5,438 nucleotides of DNA from Pseudomonas sp. (GTDB lineage: Bacteria; Pseudomonadota; Gammaproteobacteria; Pseudomonadales; Pseudomonadaceae): the NCBI GenBank assembly GCA_003527165.1, contig DPSI01000551.1, positions 1 to 5,438 on the forward strand, read 5' to 3'. The notes beneath the pieces were generated by a model that worked only from the letters and a program-made list of their open reading frames with translations, did not search any database and had not been told where the DNA came from. This document shows, in pieces, positions 1 to 4,823 of this stretch (its first letter is position 1; each line of letters starts with the position of its first letter). Made by a program: the position numbers and the translations under genes.

Positions 1-363
1 AGCCGGAAGCACGATCAACAAACCGATCATGAGACTGCCAATGCGCCCACCCCAATGACGCTGGCTGGCTGGGTAACTGAGCACCAGCGCCGTAGCAACC
101 AACCACCAGAGCACACTGAGCGAGAGCAGCCAGGGCGTGATTGCCGGCAGTCGATACAGCGCGACCAGCAGCAGAGCAACGACCAGGGCATAGCCAACCC
201 GCGCGAACTGACCGGAAAACCCCGCCAGACGCGCCCATTCCCAGGCACCCAGCACCACCACGACGCCAATGAACAAGGCGAATGCGAGGCCCTCGAGGAG
301 AAAGAAACCAATCAGCGCGATCGGCAGGAGAATGGCGGCGGTCATGATGCGCTGTTTCAACAT
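1..363 (-). CDS. cdsA: Phosphatidate cytidylyltransferase (CDP-diacylglycerol synthase), N-terminal part, cut by window edge
   Basis: CdsA condenses CTP with phosphatidic acid to give CDP-diacylglycerol, the precursor of all major phospholipids, in the inner membrane. Translating leftward from the ATG at 363 gives 121 uninterrupted codons beginning MLKQRIMTAAILLPIALIGF; the frame is open to the edge. Hydrophobic segments lie at about residues 8-23, 27-41, 58-70, 77-96 and 109-121, separated by short Arg/Trp-rich loops (EWARLAGF at 42-49), as expected for the polytopic N-terminal half. The family is about 270 residues long, so the C-terminal catalytic signature is outside the window. The start overlaps the end of uppS by 7 bases (ATGTTGA). 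A GGAGG at 374-378, inside uppS and 10 bases upstream, supports this start and suggests translational coupling. Identity rests on the membrane pattern, the sequence start and the position after uppS; the catalytic residues cannot be checked. Confidence 0.93.
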   Translation of the reverse strand, partial: MLKQRIMTAAILLPIALIGFFLLEGLAFALFIGVVVVLGAWEWARLAGFSGQFARVGYALVVALLLVALYRLPAITPWLLSLSVLWWLVATALVLSYPASQRHWGGRIGSLMIGLLIVLPA

Positions 364-1118
364 TCTGCACGGACCTCCGTCTCGACCTGATCACCGGTCT
401 TGCCGAAACGCCGTTGCCGCTTGGCGAAATCGGCCAGAGCGGCGCGCATTGCATCGTGCTTGAAATCCGGCCAGAACAGGTCGGAGAAATACAACTCGGC
501 GTAGGCGAGCTGCCACAGCAGAAAATTGCTGATGCGACGCTCGCCACCGGTGCGAATGCAAAGATCCGGAAGCGGCATATCACCGGTAGCGAGATAGCTT
601 TGAAATAGGGCCGGCGTGACTTCGCTCGGATCGAGGCGACCACTCTGCGCTTCACGGGCCATTCGCTGTGCTGCCTGGAGAATGTCCCATTGGCCGCCAT
701 AGTTGGCTGCAACTTGCAGCACGAAACGACCTGGTCCGGCCGTCATCTCTTCGGCTTCCAGCATCGCGGTCTGCAGCTCTGGGTGAAAGCGCGAACGATC
801 GCCGATAATCCGCAGGCTGATGCCGTTCTCGTTGAGCTTGCGCGCCTCCCGGCGCAGCGCGGTGAGAAACAGCTCCATCAGCGCGCCGACCTCCTCGGCC
901 GGCCGCTGCCAGTTCTCGCTGGAAAAGGCGAACAGTGTCAGCACCTCGACACCCGCCTCGGCACACACTTCGATGACGGCTCGCACCGCGTCGACACCGG
1001 CCTTGTGCCCAGCCACGCCCGGCAAAAGACGCCGTTTTGCCCAGCGATTGTTGCCATCCATGATGACTGCGACATGACGGGGTACATTCCGCCCGGCAAT
1101 CTGCCTGACCTTTTCCAT
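357..1118 (-). CDS. uppS: Di-trans,poly-cis-undecaprenyl diphosphate synthase (UPP synthase)
   Basis: This cytosolic/membrane-associated cis-prenyltransferase adds eight isopentenyl units to farnesyl diphosphate, giving the C55 carrier for peptidoglycan and O-antigen. The protein has 253 residues, normal for the family. Visible motifs are HVAVIMDGNNRWAKRR (15-30) with catalytic Asp21, His38 in GHKAG, FAFSSENWQRP (63-73) with Ser66, Asn69 and Arg72, and RTGGERRISNF (189-199) with Arg189, Glu193, Arg195 and Ser197. Glu208 lies in YAELYFSDLFWPDF. These match the E. coli functional residues with a constant offset of five. Residue 194 is Arg where E. coli has His199; this position varies in the family, so activity is expected. 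The start at 1118 (MEKVRQ) is the familiar pseudomonad start, although the Shine-Dalgarno is weak (AGAG, about 7 bases upstream). It follows frr after 158 bases and overlaps cdsA by 7. Confidence 0.98.
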   Translation of the reverse strand: MEKVRQIAGRNVPRHVAVIMDGNNRWAKRRLLPGVAGHKAGVDAVRAVIEVCAEAGVEVLTLFAFSSENWQRPAEEVGALMELFLTALRREARKLNENGISLRIIGDRSRFHPELQTAMLEAEEMTAGPGRFVLQVAANYGGQWDILQAAQRMAREAQSGRLDPSEVTPALFQSYLATGDMPLPDLCIRTGGERRISNFLLWQLAYAELYFSDLFWPDFKHDAMRAALADFAKRQRRFGKTGDQVETEVRAEC

Positions 1119-1161
1119 GAAACGACTCTACCTGCGCTCAATCACGCTGCGAACAATGGGA

Positions 1162-1182
1162 GAAATTGCCGGCGGCAATTTC
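1162..1182. repeat. Perfect 9-bp inverted repeat between frr and uppS
   Basis: GAAATTGCC (1162-1170) and GGCAATTTC (1174-1182) are exact reverse complements separated by a 3-base GGC. As RNA from either strand this is a compact 9-bp hairpin, about 44 bases upstream of the uppS start. No U-tract follows on the minus strand (TCCCATTGTT follows), so it does not look like a classical intrinsic terminator. An RNase processing site, an mRNA stabiliser or an operator are alternatives, and the sequence does not decide between them. Confidence 0.6.
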
Positions 1183-1250
1183 CGGGGATACGACTGAATA
1201 GCCCCTTGCGCTCCGGCCCCAGCAGGATCGGCGCACTCCGACGTGAGCAG

Positions 1251-1268
1251 TACGGACAGGGTCCGGTA
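1251..1268 (-). repeat. Short hairpin just downstream of frr
   Basis: CGGAC (1253-1257) and GTCCG (1261-1265) pair around a 3-base loop. Two further pairs (TA with TA) form past a single bulged G at 1266. It starts 9 bases after the frr stop on the minus strand. No U-run follows, so termination is not supported. It may mark the 3' boundary of the frr message or slow exonucleases; this is inference. Confidence 0.4.
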
Positions 1269-1276
1269 CAGCAAAA

Positions 1277-1834
1277 TCAAACAGCCATCAGGTCGGTTTC
1301 CTTGCCTTCAAGCGCCTTGTCGATTTCCGCAACGTACTTGTCGGTCAGCTTTTGAACGTCGTCCTGGGCACGGCGTTCCTCGTCTTCGCTGATTTCCTTT
1401 TCCTTCACCAGATCCTTGAGTTGCGCAATGGCATCACGACGGATGTTGCGCACCGCAACACGGGCGCTTTCAGCCTCGCCACGCGCCTGCTTGGTATAGC
1501 CCTTGCGCGTCTCCTCGGTAAGTGCAGGCATCGGAACGCGGATGGTGGTGCCGGCCGTGGCCGGATTCAGTCCCAGGTCAGAGGTCATGATGGCCTTCTC
1601 TACGGCCTGGATCATGCCTTTATCGAATACGGTCAACGCCAGGGTACGCGAGTCTTCGGCGACCACGTTGGCAATCTGACGCAGCGGGGTATCGCTGCCG
1701 TAATAAGAGACCATCACTCCATCGAGAATGCTCGGATGGGCGCGGCCGGTACGGATCTTGGCGAACGCATGCCCCAGCGATTCCAGGGTTTTCTTCATGC
1801 GCTCCTGGGCGTCTTGCTTGATCTCATTGATCAT
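1277..1834 (-). CDS. frr: Ribosome recycling factor (RRF)
   Basis: RRF works with EF-G after termination to split the 70S ribosome and free the mRNA. The 185-residue product has exactly the E. coli length. [14 protein letters not shown] (26-39) and [14 protein letters not shown] (44-57) mark the domain I/II junction, followed by [13 protein letters not shown] (60-72), [14 protein letters not shown] (78-91) and [18 protein letters not shown] (118-135). Arg132, required for ribosome binding in the family, is present. [22 protein letters not shown] (147-168) is the last helix of the three-helix bundle. The ATG overlaps the pyrH stop as ATGA (1831-1834). A good Shine-Dalgarno, GAGGAA (1843-1848), sits 8 bases upstream inside pyrH, so the two genes are very likely translationally coupled. 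Nothing unusual was seen in the protein. Confidence 0.99.
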   Translation of the reverse strand: MINEIKQDAQERMKKTLESLGHAFAKIRTGRAHPSILDGVMVSYYGSDTPLRQIANVVAEDSRTLALTVFDKGMIQAVEKAIMTSDLGLNPATAGTTIRVPMPALTEETRKGYTKQARGEAESARVAVRNIRRDAIAQLKDLVKEKEISEDEERRAQDDVQKLTDKYVAEIDKALEGKETDLMAV

Positions 1835-2574
1835 TGGTTCTGTTCCTCGATCAGGGTTCCTTCAGCGCCGCCGAGCACGATATTGAGCAGGGCACCGGGC
1901 TTATTCATGTTGAACACCCGCAGCGGCATATTGTGGTCGCGGCACAGGCAGATGGCGGTCAGGTCCATGACACCCAGCTTGCGATCGAGCACGTCATCAT
2001 AAGTCAACTGCTCGAATTTCTCGGCATTCGGATCCTTGAAAGGATCTGCGGTATACACGCCATCGACCTTGGTGGCCTTGAGTACGACGTCGGCGTGAAT
2101 TTCGATAGCGCGCAGGCAAGCCGCCGAATCGGTGGTGAAGAACGGGTTGCCGGTGCCAGCTGAGAAGATCACCACTTCTCCACTCTTGAGATGGCGCATC
2201 GCCTTGCGGCGATCGTAATGATCGGTAACGCCAACCATGGAGATCGATGACATGACCAGTGCCGGGATGTTCGAACGCTCGAGAGCATCGCGCATGGCCA
2301 GCGAGTTCATGACGGTCGCCAGCATACCCATGTGGTCGCCAGTGACCCGATCCATACCGGCAGCAGAAAGCGCCGCACCGCGGAACAGGTTGCCGCCCCC
2401 GATGACCAGCCCAACCTCGACGCCGATTCCAACCAATTGCCCGACTTCCAGAGCCATGCGATCGAGCACCTTGGGATCGATGCCGAAGTCTTCCGACCCC
2501 ATCAGGGCTTCGCCGCTTAATTTGAGCAGAATGCGTTTATAGCGAGGATTGCGTGCACTCATCTGCTGAGCCAT
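1831..2574 (-). CDS. pyrH: Uridylate kinase (UMP kinase)
   Basis: PyrH phosphorylates UMP to UDP with ATP in pyrimidine biosynthesis. Bacterial enzymes of this amino-acid-kinase family are hexamers, activated by GTP and inhibited by UTP. The 247-residue protein shows KLSGEAL (18-24, phosphate binding), [12 protein letters not shown] (55-66) and [20 protein letters not shown] (75-94, UMP site). It continues with [13 protein letters not shown] (140-152), [13 protein letters not shown] (166-178, nucleotide loop) and [11 protein letters not shown] (201-211). It is complete, only a few residues longer than typical through its EEQNQ tail, whose coding sequence also carries the frr Shine-Dalgarno. 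The MAQQ start at 2574 is preferred over Met5: it is preceded by AGGAGA (2585-2590) at 10 bases and fits pseudomonad orthologues. The gap to tsf is 197 bases and contains terminator-like hairpins, so pyrH may start a partly independent unit. Confidence 0.99.
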   Translation of the reverse strand: MAQQMSARNPRYKRILLKLSGEALMGSEDFGIDPKVLDRMALEVGQLVGIGVEVGLVIGGGNLFRGAALSAAGMDRVTGDHMGMLATVMNSLAMRDALERSNIPALVMSSISMVGVTDHYDRRKAMRHLKSGEVVIFSAGTGNPFFTTDSAACLRAIEIHADVVLKATKVDGVYTADPFKDPNAEKFEQLTYDDVLDRKLGVMDLTAICLCRDHNMPLRVFNMNKPGALLNIVLGGAEGTLIEEQNQ

Positions 2575-2610
2575 TGGCGTTGTCTCTCCTGCGGCGTTTG
2601 TATGACCAGT

Positions 2611-2626
2611 CTGGCTCTAGCGCCAG
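2611..2626. repeat. Near-perfect 16-bp palindrome upstream of pyrH
   Basis: CTGGCTCTAGCGCCAG pairs with itself at every position but one (T2616 against C2621). It is either a dyad-type operator or, in RNA, a 5-bp hairpin (CTGGC/GCCAG) with a 6-base loop. It lies 37 bases upstream of the pyrH ATG and directly after the U-tract of the neighbouring terminator-like hairpin. Its role is unknown. Confidence 0.5.
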
Positions 2627-2653
2627 AAAAATATCTGCGCTATGACAGCGCAG
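2627..2653 (-). terminator. Rho-independent terminator-like hairpin between tsf and pyrH
   Basis: On the minus strand CTGCGCT (2653-2647) and AGCGCAG (2641-2635) form a perfect 7-bp, G/C-rich stem with a 5-base loop. AUAUUUUU (2634-2627) follows at once. This is the best intrinsic-terminator match in the tsf-pyrH gap. It could end rpsB-tsf transcripts, act as a partial terminator with read-through into pyrH, or act as an attenuator if the candidate promoter at 2677-2682 is real. Confidence 0.65.
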
Positions 2654-2676
2654 TCGCGAGTTGGTGCCAAGCGCTG

Positions 2677-2682
2677 ACTATA
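2677..2682 (-). promoter_or_regulatory. Candidate -10 element for pyrH
   Basis: The minus strand reads TATAGT here, 5 of 6 to the sigma-70 -10 consensus. A run of seven T (2696-2690) lies just upstream. No convincing -35 lies 16-18 bases upstream (GCGGAA at 17). If used, transcription would begin near 2670, giving a leader of about 95 bases that contains the hairpins at 2627-2653 and 2611-2626. The call is weak and rests on the -10 match and the position upstream of pyrH. Confidence 0.3.
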
Positions 2683-2717
2683 GCGTGGCAAAAAAACTTT
2701 TCCGCGCCCCAGTCCGA

Positions 2718-2753
2718 CGAAGAGGCCGCGCGCGTGAGCGGGCAGCCTCTTCG
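2718..2753 (-). terminator. Long hairpin directly after tsf
   Basis: CGAAGAGGC (2718-2726) and GCCTCTTCG (2745-2753) are exact reverse complements. In the minus-strand RNA the stem extends inward by a U-G wobble and two G-C pairs. After a C-C mismatch come three more pairs closing a UCAC tetraloop. This makes roughly 15 pairs starting 17 bases after the tsf stop. The nearest U-run (UUUUUUU at 2696-2690) is about 20 bases beyond the stem, too far for a textbook terminator. It may be a 3'-end stabiliser or processing site that works with the second hairpin at 2627-2653. Confidence 0.5.
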
Positions 2754-2770
2754 AGGACAGCAGGAGCGTC

Positions 2771-3640
2771 TTATTGCTTAGTAGCAGCGACCTGAGCGGC
2801 AACTTCAGCAGCGAAGTCGACTTCAGCACGCTCAATGCCTTCGCCCACTTCGTAACGGACGAAGGACACGATCTCGGCACCGGCTTTCTTCGCCAGCTCG
2901 CCAACCTTGACGTCTGGATCTTTGACGAAGGCCTGCTCGACCAAGCTGGCTTCAGCAAGGAACTTGCTGATACGACCGGCAACCATCTTTTCGACGATTT
3001 CGGCGGGCTTGCCCTTGATCTTGTCTTCGTTCAGCGCCAGGAAGATTTCCTTTTCCTTCGCAACGGCTTCTTCGGAAACCTGCGACGGATCCAGGAACTG
3101 AGGGTTGCTGGCCGCGACGTGCATGGCAATTTCTTTAGCCAGCTCGACGTTACCACCCTTCAGGGCTACCAGAACACCGATGCGATGACCATGCAGGTAG
3201 GAACCGACCAGATCAGCTTCAACGGTGGTCAGACGGCGAATGTTAACGTTCTCGCCGCACTTGGCGACCAGCGCCTCACGATCAGCTTCCTGAGCGGCGA
3301 TCAGCGGAGCTGCATCGGTCATCTTCTCGGCAAAGGCCTTCTCGACGCTGTTGCTTACGAAGTTCTTGAAGTCGTCCTGCAGAGCCAGGAAATCGGTCTG
3401 CGAGTTGACTTCGATAATCACGGCACGCTTGTTGTCATCAGCGACTTTGACCGCGATAGAACCTTCGGCAGCAATGTTACCGGCCTTTTTGGCTGCCTTG
3501 ATGGCGCCAGCAGCACGCATGTCGTCGATGGCTTTTTCGATGTCGCCGCCAGCAGCGGTGAGTGCTTTTTTGCAATCCATCATGCCTTGGCCAGTGCGCT
3601 CGCGCAGTTCTTTAACCAGGGCTGCAGTGATCTCTGCCAT
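2771..3640 (-). CDS. tsf: Translation elongation factor Ts (EF-Ts)
   Basis: EF-Ts is the nucleotide-exchange factor that removes GDP from EF-Tu in the cytosol. The 289-residue protein is close to the E. coli length (283). The N-terminal UBA-like domain carries LRERTGQGMMDCKKALTAAG (12-31) and DIEKAIDDMR (33-42). The EF-Tu-contacting loop SQTDFLALQDDF (80-91) has TDFL in place of the common TDFV. The core continues with GENVNIRRL (129-137), YLHGHRIGVLVALKGG (148-163) and MHVAASNPQFL (173-183). The C-terminal module includes GRISKFLAEASLVEQAFVKD (222-241) and EIVSFVRYEVGEGIE (256-270). The start at 3640 has GAGAGGA (3650-3656) 9 bases upstream. It follows rpsB by 126 bases, across a terminator-like hairpin, and the two are presumably co-transcribed, as is usual for rpsB-tsf. 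No anomalies were seen. Confidence 0.99.
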   Translation of the reverse strand: MAEITAALVKELRERTGQGMMDCKKALTAAGGDIEKAIDDMRAAGAIKAAKKAGNIAAEGSIAVKVADDNKRAVIIEVNSQTDFLALQDDFKNFVSNSVEKAFAEKMTDAAPLIAAQEADREALVAKCGENVNIRRLTTVEADLVGSYLHGHRIGVLVALKGGNVELAKEIAMHVAASNPQFLDPSQVSEEAVAKEKEIFLALNEDKIKGKPAEIVEKMVAGRISKFLAEASLVEQAFVKDPDVKVGELAKKAGAEIVSFVRYEVGEGIERAEVDFAAEVAAQVAATKQ

Positions 3641-3708
3641 GTTCGCAAATCCTCTCGATTCGATTTTCGATCACCGTCCATCAATCGGACGATCAATTCG
3701 GAAGTGGC

Positions 3709-3731
3709 AAAAAGGGGGCATAGCCCCCTTT
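3709..3731 (-). terminator. Terminator-like hairpin between rpsB and tsf (probable attenuator)
   Basis: On the minus strand AAAGGGGGC (3731-3723), loop UAU, and GCCCCCUUU (3719-3711) form a perfect 9-bp stem. Two more U follow, giving five consecutive U (3713-3709). This is a canonical Rho-independent layout, 35 bases after the rpsB stop and about 70 bases before the tsf start. Since tsf has no clear promoter of its own in the gap, it is most simply a partial terminator setting the S2 to EF-Ts ratio. The plus strand can form the same hairpin but lacks a following U-run. Confidence 0.75.
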
Positions 3732-3766
3732 CTGTTCAACGGGTATCAGCTATGCGGCAGTTGCGC

Positions 3767-4507
3767 TCAGCCTTGAGCAGCCTCAGGGGCGGCTTCTTCG
3801 ACGAACTCGTCAGCACCACCGGCACCATTCTGGCGGCCACGCAGCACAGCGTCTGCCATGGAGCCCAGATACAGTTGCACGGCACGGATGGCATCATCAT
3901 TACCAGGGATGATGTAGTCGACGCCTTCCGGGCTGCTGTTGGTATCGACGATACCAATGACCGGAATGCCCAGCTTATTGGCTTCGGAGATAGCGATGCG
4001 CTCATGGTCAACGTCAACAACGAACATCGCGTCCGGCAGACCGCCCATATCCTTGATGCCACCCAGGCTGCGATCCAGTTTTTCCAGATCACGGGTACGC
4101 ATCAGGGCTTCTTTCTTGGTCAGCTTGTCGAACGTGCCGTCTTGAGACTGGGTTTCCAGCTCACGCAGACGCTTGATCGAGGCACGAATGGTCTTGTAGT
4201 TGGTCAGCATGCCGCCCAACCAGCGATGATCGACATACGGAGAACCACAACGAGCGGCTTCTTCGCGAACGATCTTGCCAGCGGAACGCTTGGTACCGAC
4301 GAACAGAATCTTGTTCTTGCCCGCAGCCAGCTTCTCAACGAAACGCAGCGCGTCGTTGAACATCGGCAGGGTTTTTTCGAGGTTGATGATGTGAATCTTG
4401 TTACGCGCGCCAAAGATGTATTTATCCATCTTCGGGTTCCAGTAACGGGTCTGGTGGCCGAAGTGCACACCGGCCTTCAGCATATCGCGCATATTGACTT
4501 GAGACAT
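3767..4507 (-). CDS. rpsB: 30S ribosomal protein S2
   Basis: S2 binds the 30S subunit late in assembly and helps recruit S1; in E. coli it also represses its own rpsB-tsf mRNA. The 246-residue protein (E. coli 241) contains [20 protein letters not shown] (6-25) and [18 protein letters not shown] (29-46). [19 protein letters not shown] (66-84) and [17 protein letters not shown] (91-107) follow, then a charged coiled-coil arm at about 108-150. [20 protein letters not shown] (158-177) fits the second S2 family signature, and [20 protein letters not shown] (187-206) is typical. The tail is Ala/Glu-rich ([15 protein letters not shown]). The start at 4507 has GAGGAAG (4512-4518) with a 4-base gap. 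Met6 is less likely because [10 protein letters not shown] matches the usual pseudomonad start. It is the first gene of its unit, divergent from map. Confidence 0.99.
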   Translation of the reverse strand: MSQVNMRDMLKAGVHFGHQTRYWNPKMDKYIFGARNKIHIINLEKTLPMFNDALRFVEKLAAGKNKILFVGTKRSAGKIVREEAARCGSPYVDHRWLGGMLTNYKTIRASIKRLRELETQSQDGTFDKLTKKEALMRTRDLEKLDRSLGGIKDMGGLPDAMFVVDVDHERIAISEANKLGIPVIGIVDTNSSPEGVDYIIPGNDDAIRAVQLYLGSMADAVLRGRQNGAGGADEFVEEAAPEAAQG

Positions 4508-4630
4508 GAGACTTCCTCAGATAAGTCGGGTTAGGCCTCCACGCGTCCCGATATCCAACTCTTGCGAGCACCCAGGATACCGTGTCGACACGTGTGTGGG
4601 TTTAGGCTCAGCGGGTAGTCCCGCGGAGCG
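4508..4630 (-). promoter_or_regulatory. Structured rpsB mRNA leader, candidate S2 autoregulatory element
   Basis: Between the proposed start of transcription (about 4630) and the rpsB ATG, nearly the whole leader can fold. (1) 4629-4606: GCUC/GAGC and GCGGG/CCCGC stems, one mismatch, ACUA loop. (2) 4592-4581: perfect 12-base palindrome CGTGTCGACACG, overlapping a second one, ACACGTGT (4588-4595). (3) 4579-4552: UAUCC/GGAUA outer stem and CUC/GAG inner stem with a GCAA (GNRA) tetraloop. (4) CGGG/CCCG (4550-4547 with 4530-4527), close to the Shine-Dalgarno at 4512-4518. Known for the family: gamma-proteobacterial rpsB leaders carry an RNA motif through which S2 represses rpsB-tsf. I infer the same here from position and structure. 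I could not align it to the known motif. Confidence 0.55.
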
Positions 4631-4800
4631 GCGCGTTTTATAGCACAAAGAAGCACCAGAGGCTAGCGCGCAGCCGATATTGGGCACGGCCAGCAGAGTG
4701 AGGTCTGAAGAATGCCCCCTTCAGTCCGCTCGAGCGCCTGGGTCGCCTGCAGGCCAGGGGGTCTTTGGTTTATCATTCCTTTTTCAATTTTCCGCCTGCG
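4631..4800. other. Upstream part of the rpsB-map divergent intergenic region
   Basis: This part of the 316-base gap between the divergent starts has no credible gene. Beyond the rpsB promoter it holds three small inverted repeats: CTGAAG/CTTCAG (4705-4710, 4719-4724), the 10-base palindrome GCCTGCAGGC (4745-4754), and CCTGG/CCAGG (4737-4741, 4754-4758), whose right arm overlaps that palindrome by one base. A T-rich stretch (4762-4793) precedes map and should hold its promoter. TATCAT (4771-4776) is a possible -10, but TGCAGG 17 bases upstream is a poor -35, so no map promoter is called with confidence. Confidence 0.4.
4637..4645 (-). promoter_or_regulatory. Extended -10 promoter for rpsB-tsf
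   Basis: The minus strand reads TGCTATAAA (4645-4637), an extended -10 (TGn plus TATAAA, 5 of 6). The region 17 bases upstream (TAGCCT) is a poor -35, which an extended -10 can compensate for. Transcription would start near 4630. The segment between the -10 and the start is very G/C-rich (CGCGCC), the kind of discriminator linked to stringent (ppGpp/DksA) repression of ribosomal genes; that regulatory link is inference. Confidence 0.6.
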
Positions 4801-4818
4801 CCTCTTGGCGCCAAGAGG
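4801..4818. repeat. Perfect 18-bp palindrome over the map ribosome binding site
   Basis: CCTCTTGGCGCCAAGAGG is its own exact reverse complement. Its right arm supplies most of the map Shine-Dalgarno: AGAGGG at 4814-4819, with TTGC before the ATG at 4824. In the map mRNA it can form a 7-bp stem (CCTCTTG/CAAGAGG) with a GCGC loop that would hide the Shine-Dalgarno. On DNA it could be a site for a dimeric regulator. The sequence shows the palindrome and the overlap; the function is inference. Confidence 0.7.
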
Positions 4819-4823
4819 GTTGC

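Noticed and set aside
27..311. A 94-codon minus-strand frame rich in Cys, Trp and Ser
   Set aside because: It is out of frame with the cdsA reading frame from 363, which gives a proper polytopic membrane protein start and is open to the edge.
550..552. Arg at UppS position 194 where E. coli has His199, as a possible loss of function
   Set aside because: This position varies among UPP synthases. All the key substrate and Mg-binding residues I could place (Asp21, His38, Ser66, Asn69, Arg72, Arg189, Glu193, Arg195, Ser197, Glu208) are present.
690..2002. Overlapping plus-strand open frames of about 220 codons antisense to uppS, frr and pyrH
   Set aside because: Their sense counterparts are unmistakable conserved genes. 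The antisense translations show no recognisable domain, and such frames are expected from codon bias.
2651..2675. TTGGCAC on the minus strand upstream of pyrH as a sigma-54 promoter -24 element
   Set aside because: The required GC at the -12 position is not at the correct spacing, and sigma-54 control of pyrH is not expected.
3655..3671. Three copies of TCGAT within 17 bases upstream of tsf
   Set aside because: It is a short repeat next to the ribosome binding site, with irregular spacing and no supporting structure; probably chance.
2774..4534. A 586-codon open frame on the plus strand, antisense to tsf, the intergenic gap and rpsB
   Set aside because: It is exactly codon-register antisense to both genes (both share the same register). 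Stops there would require TTA, CTA or TCA codons in the sense genes, which are rare in highly expressed G+C-rich genes. No ribosome binding site or family-like protein features are visible. It is a codon-bias shadow.
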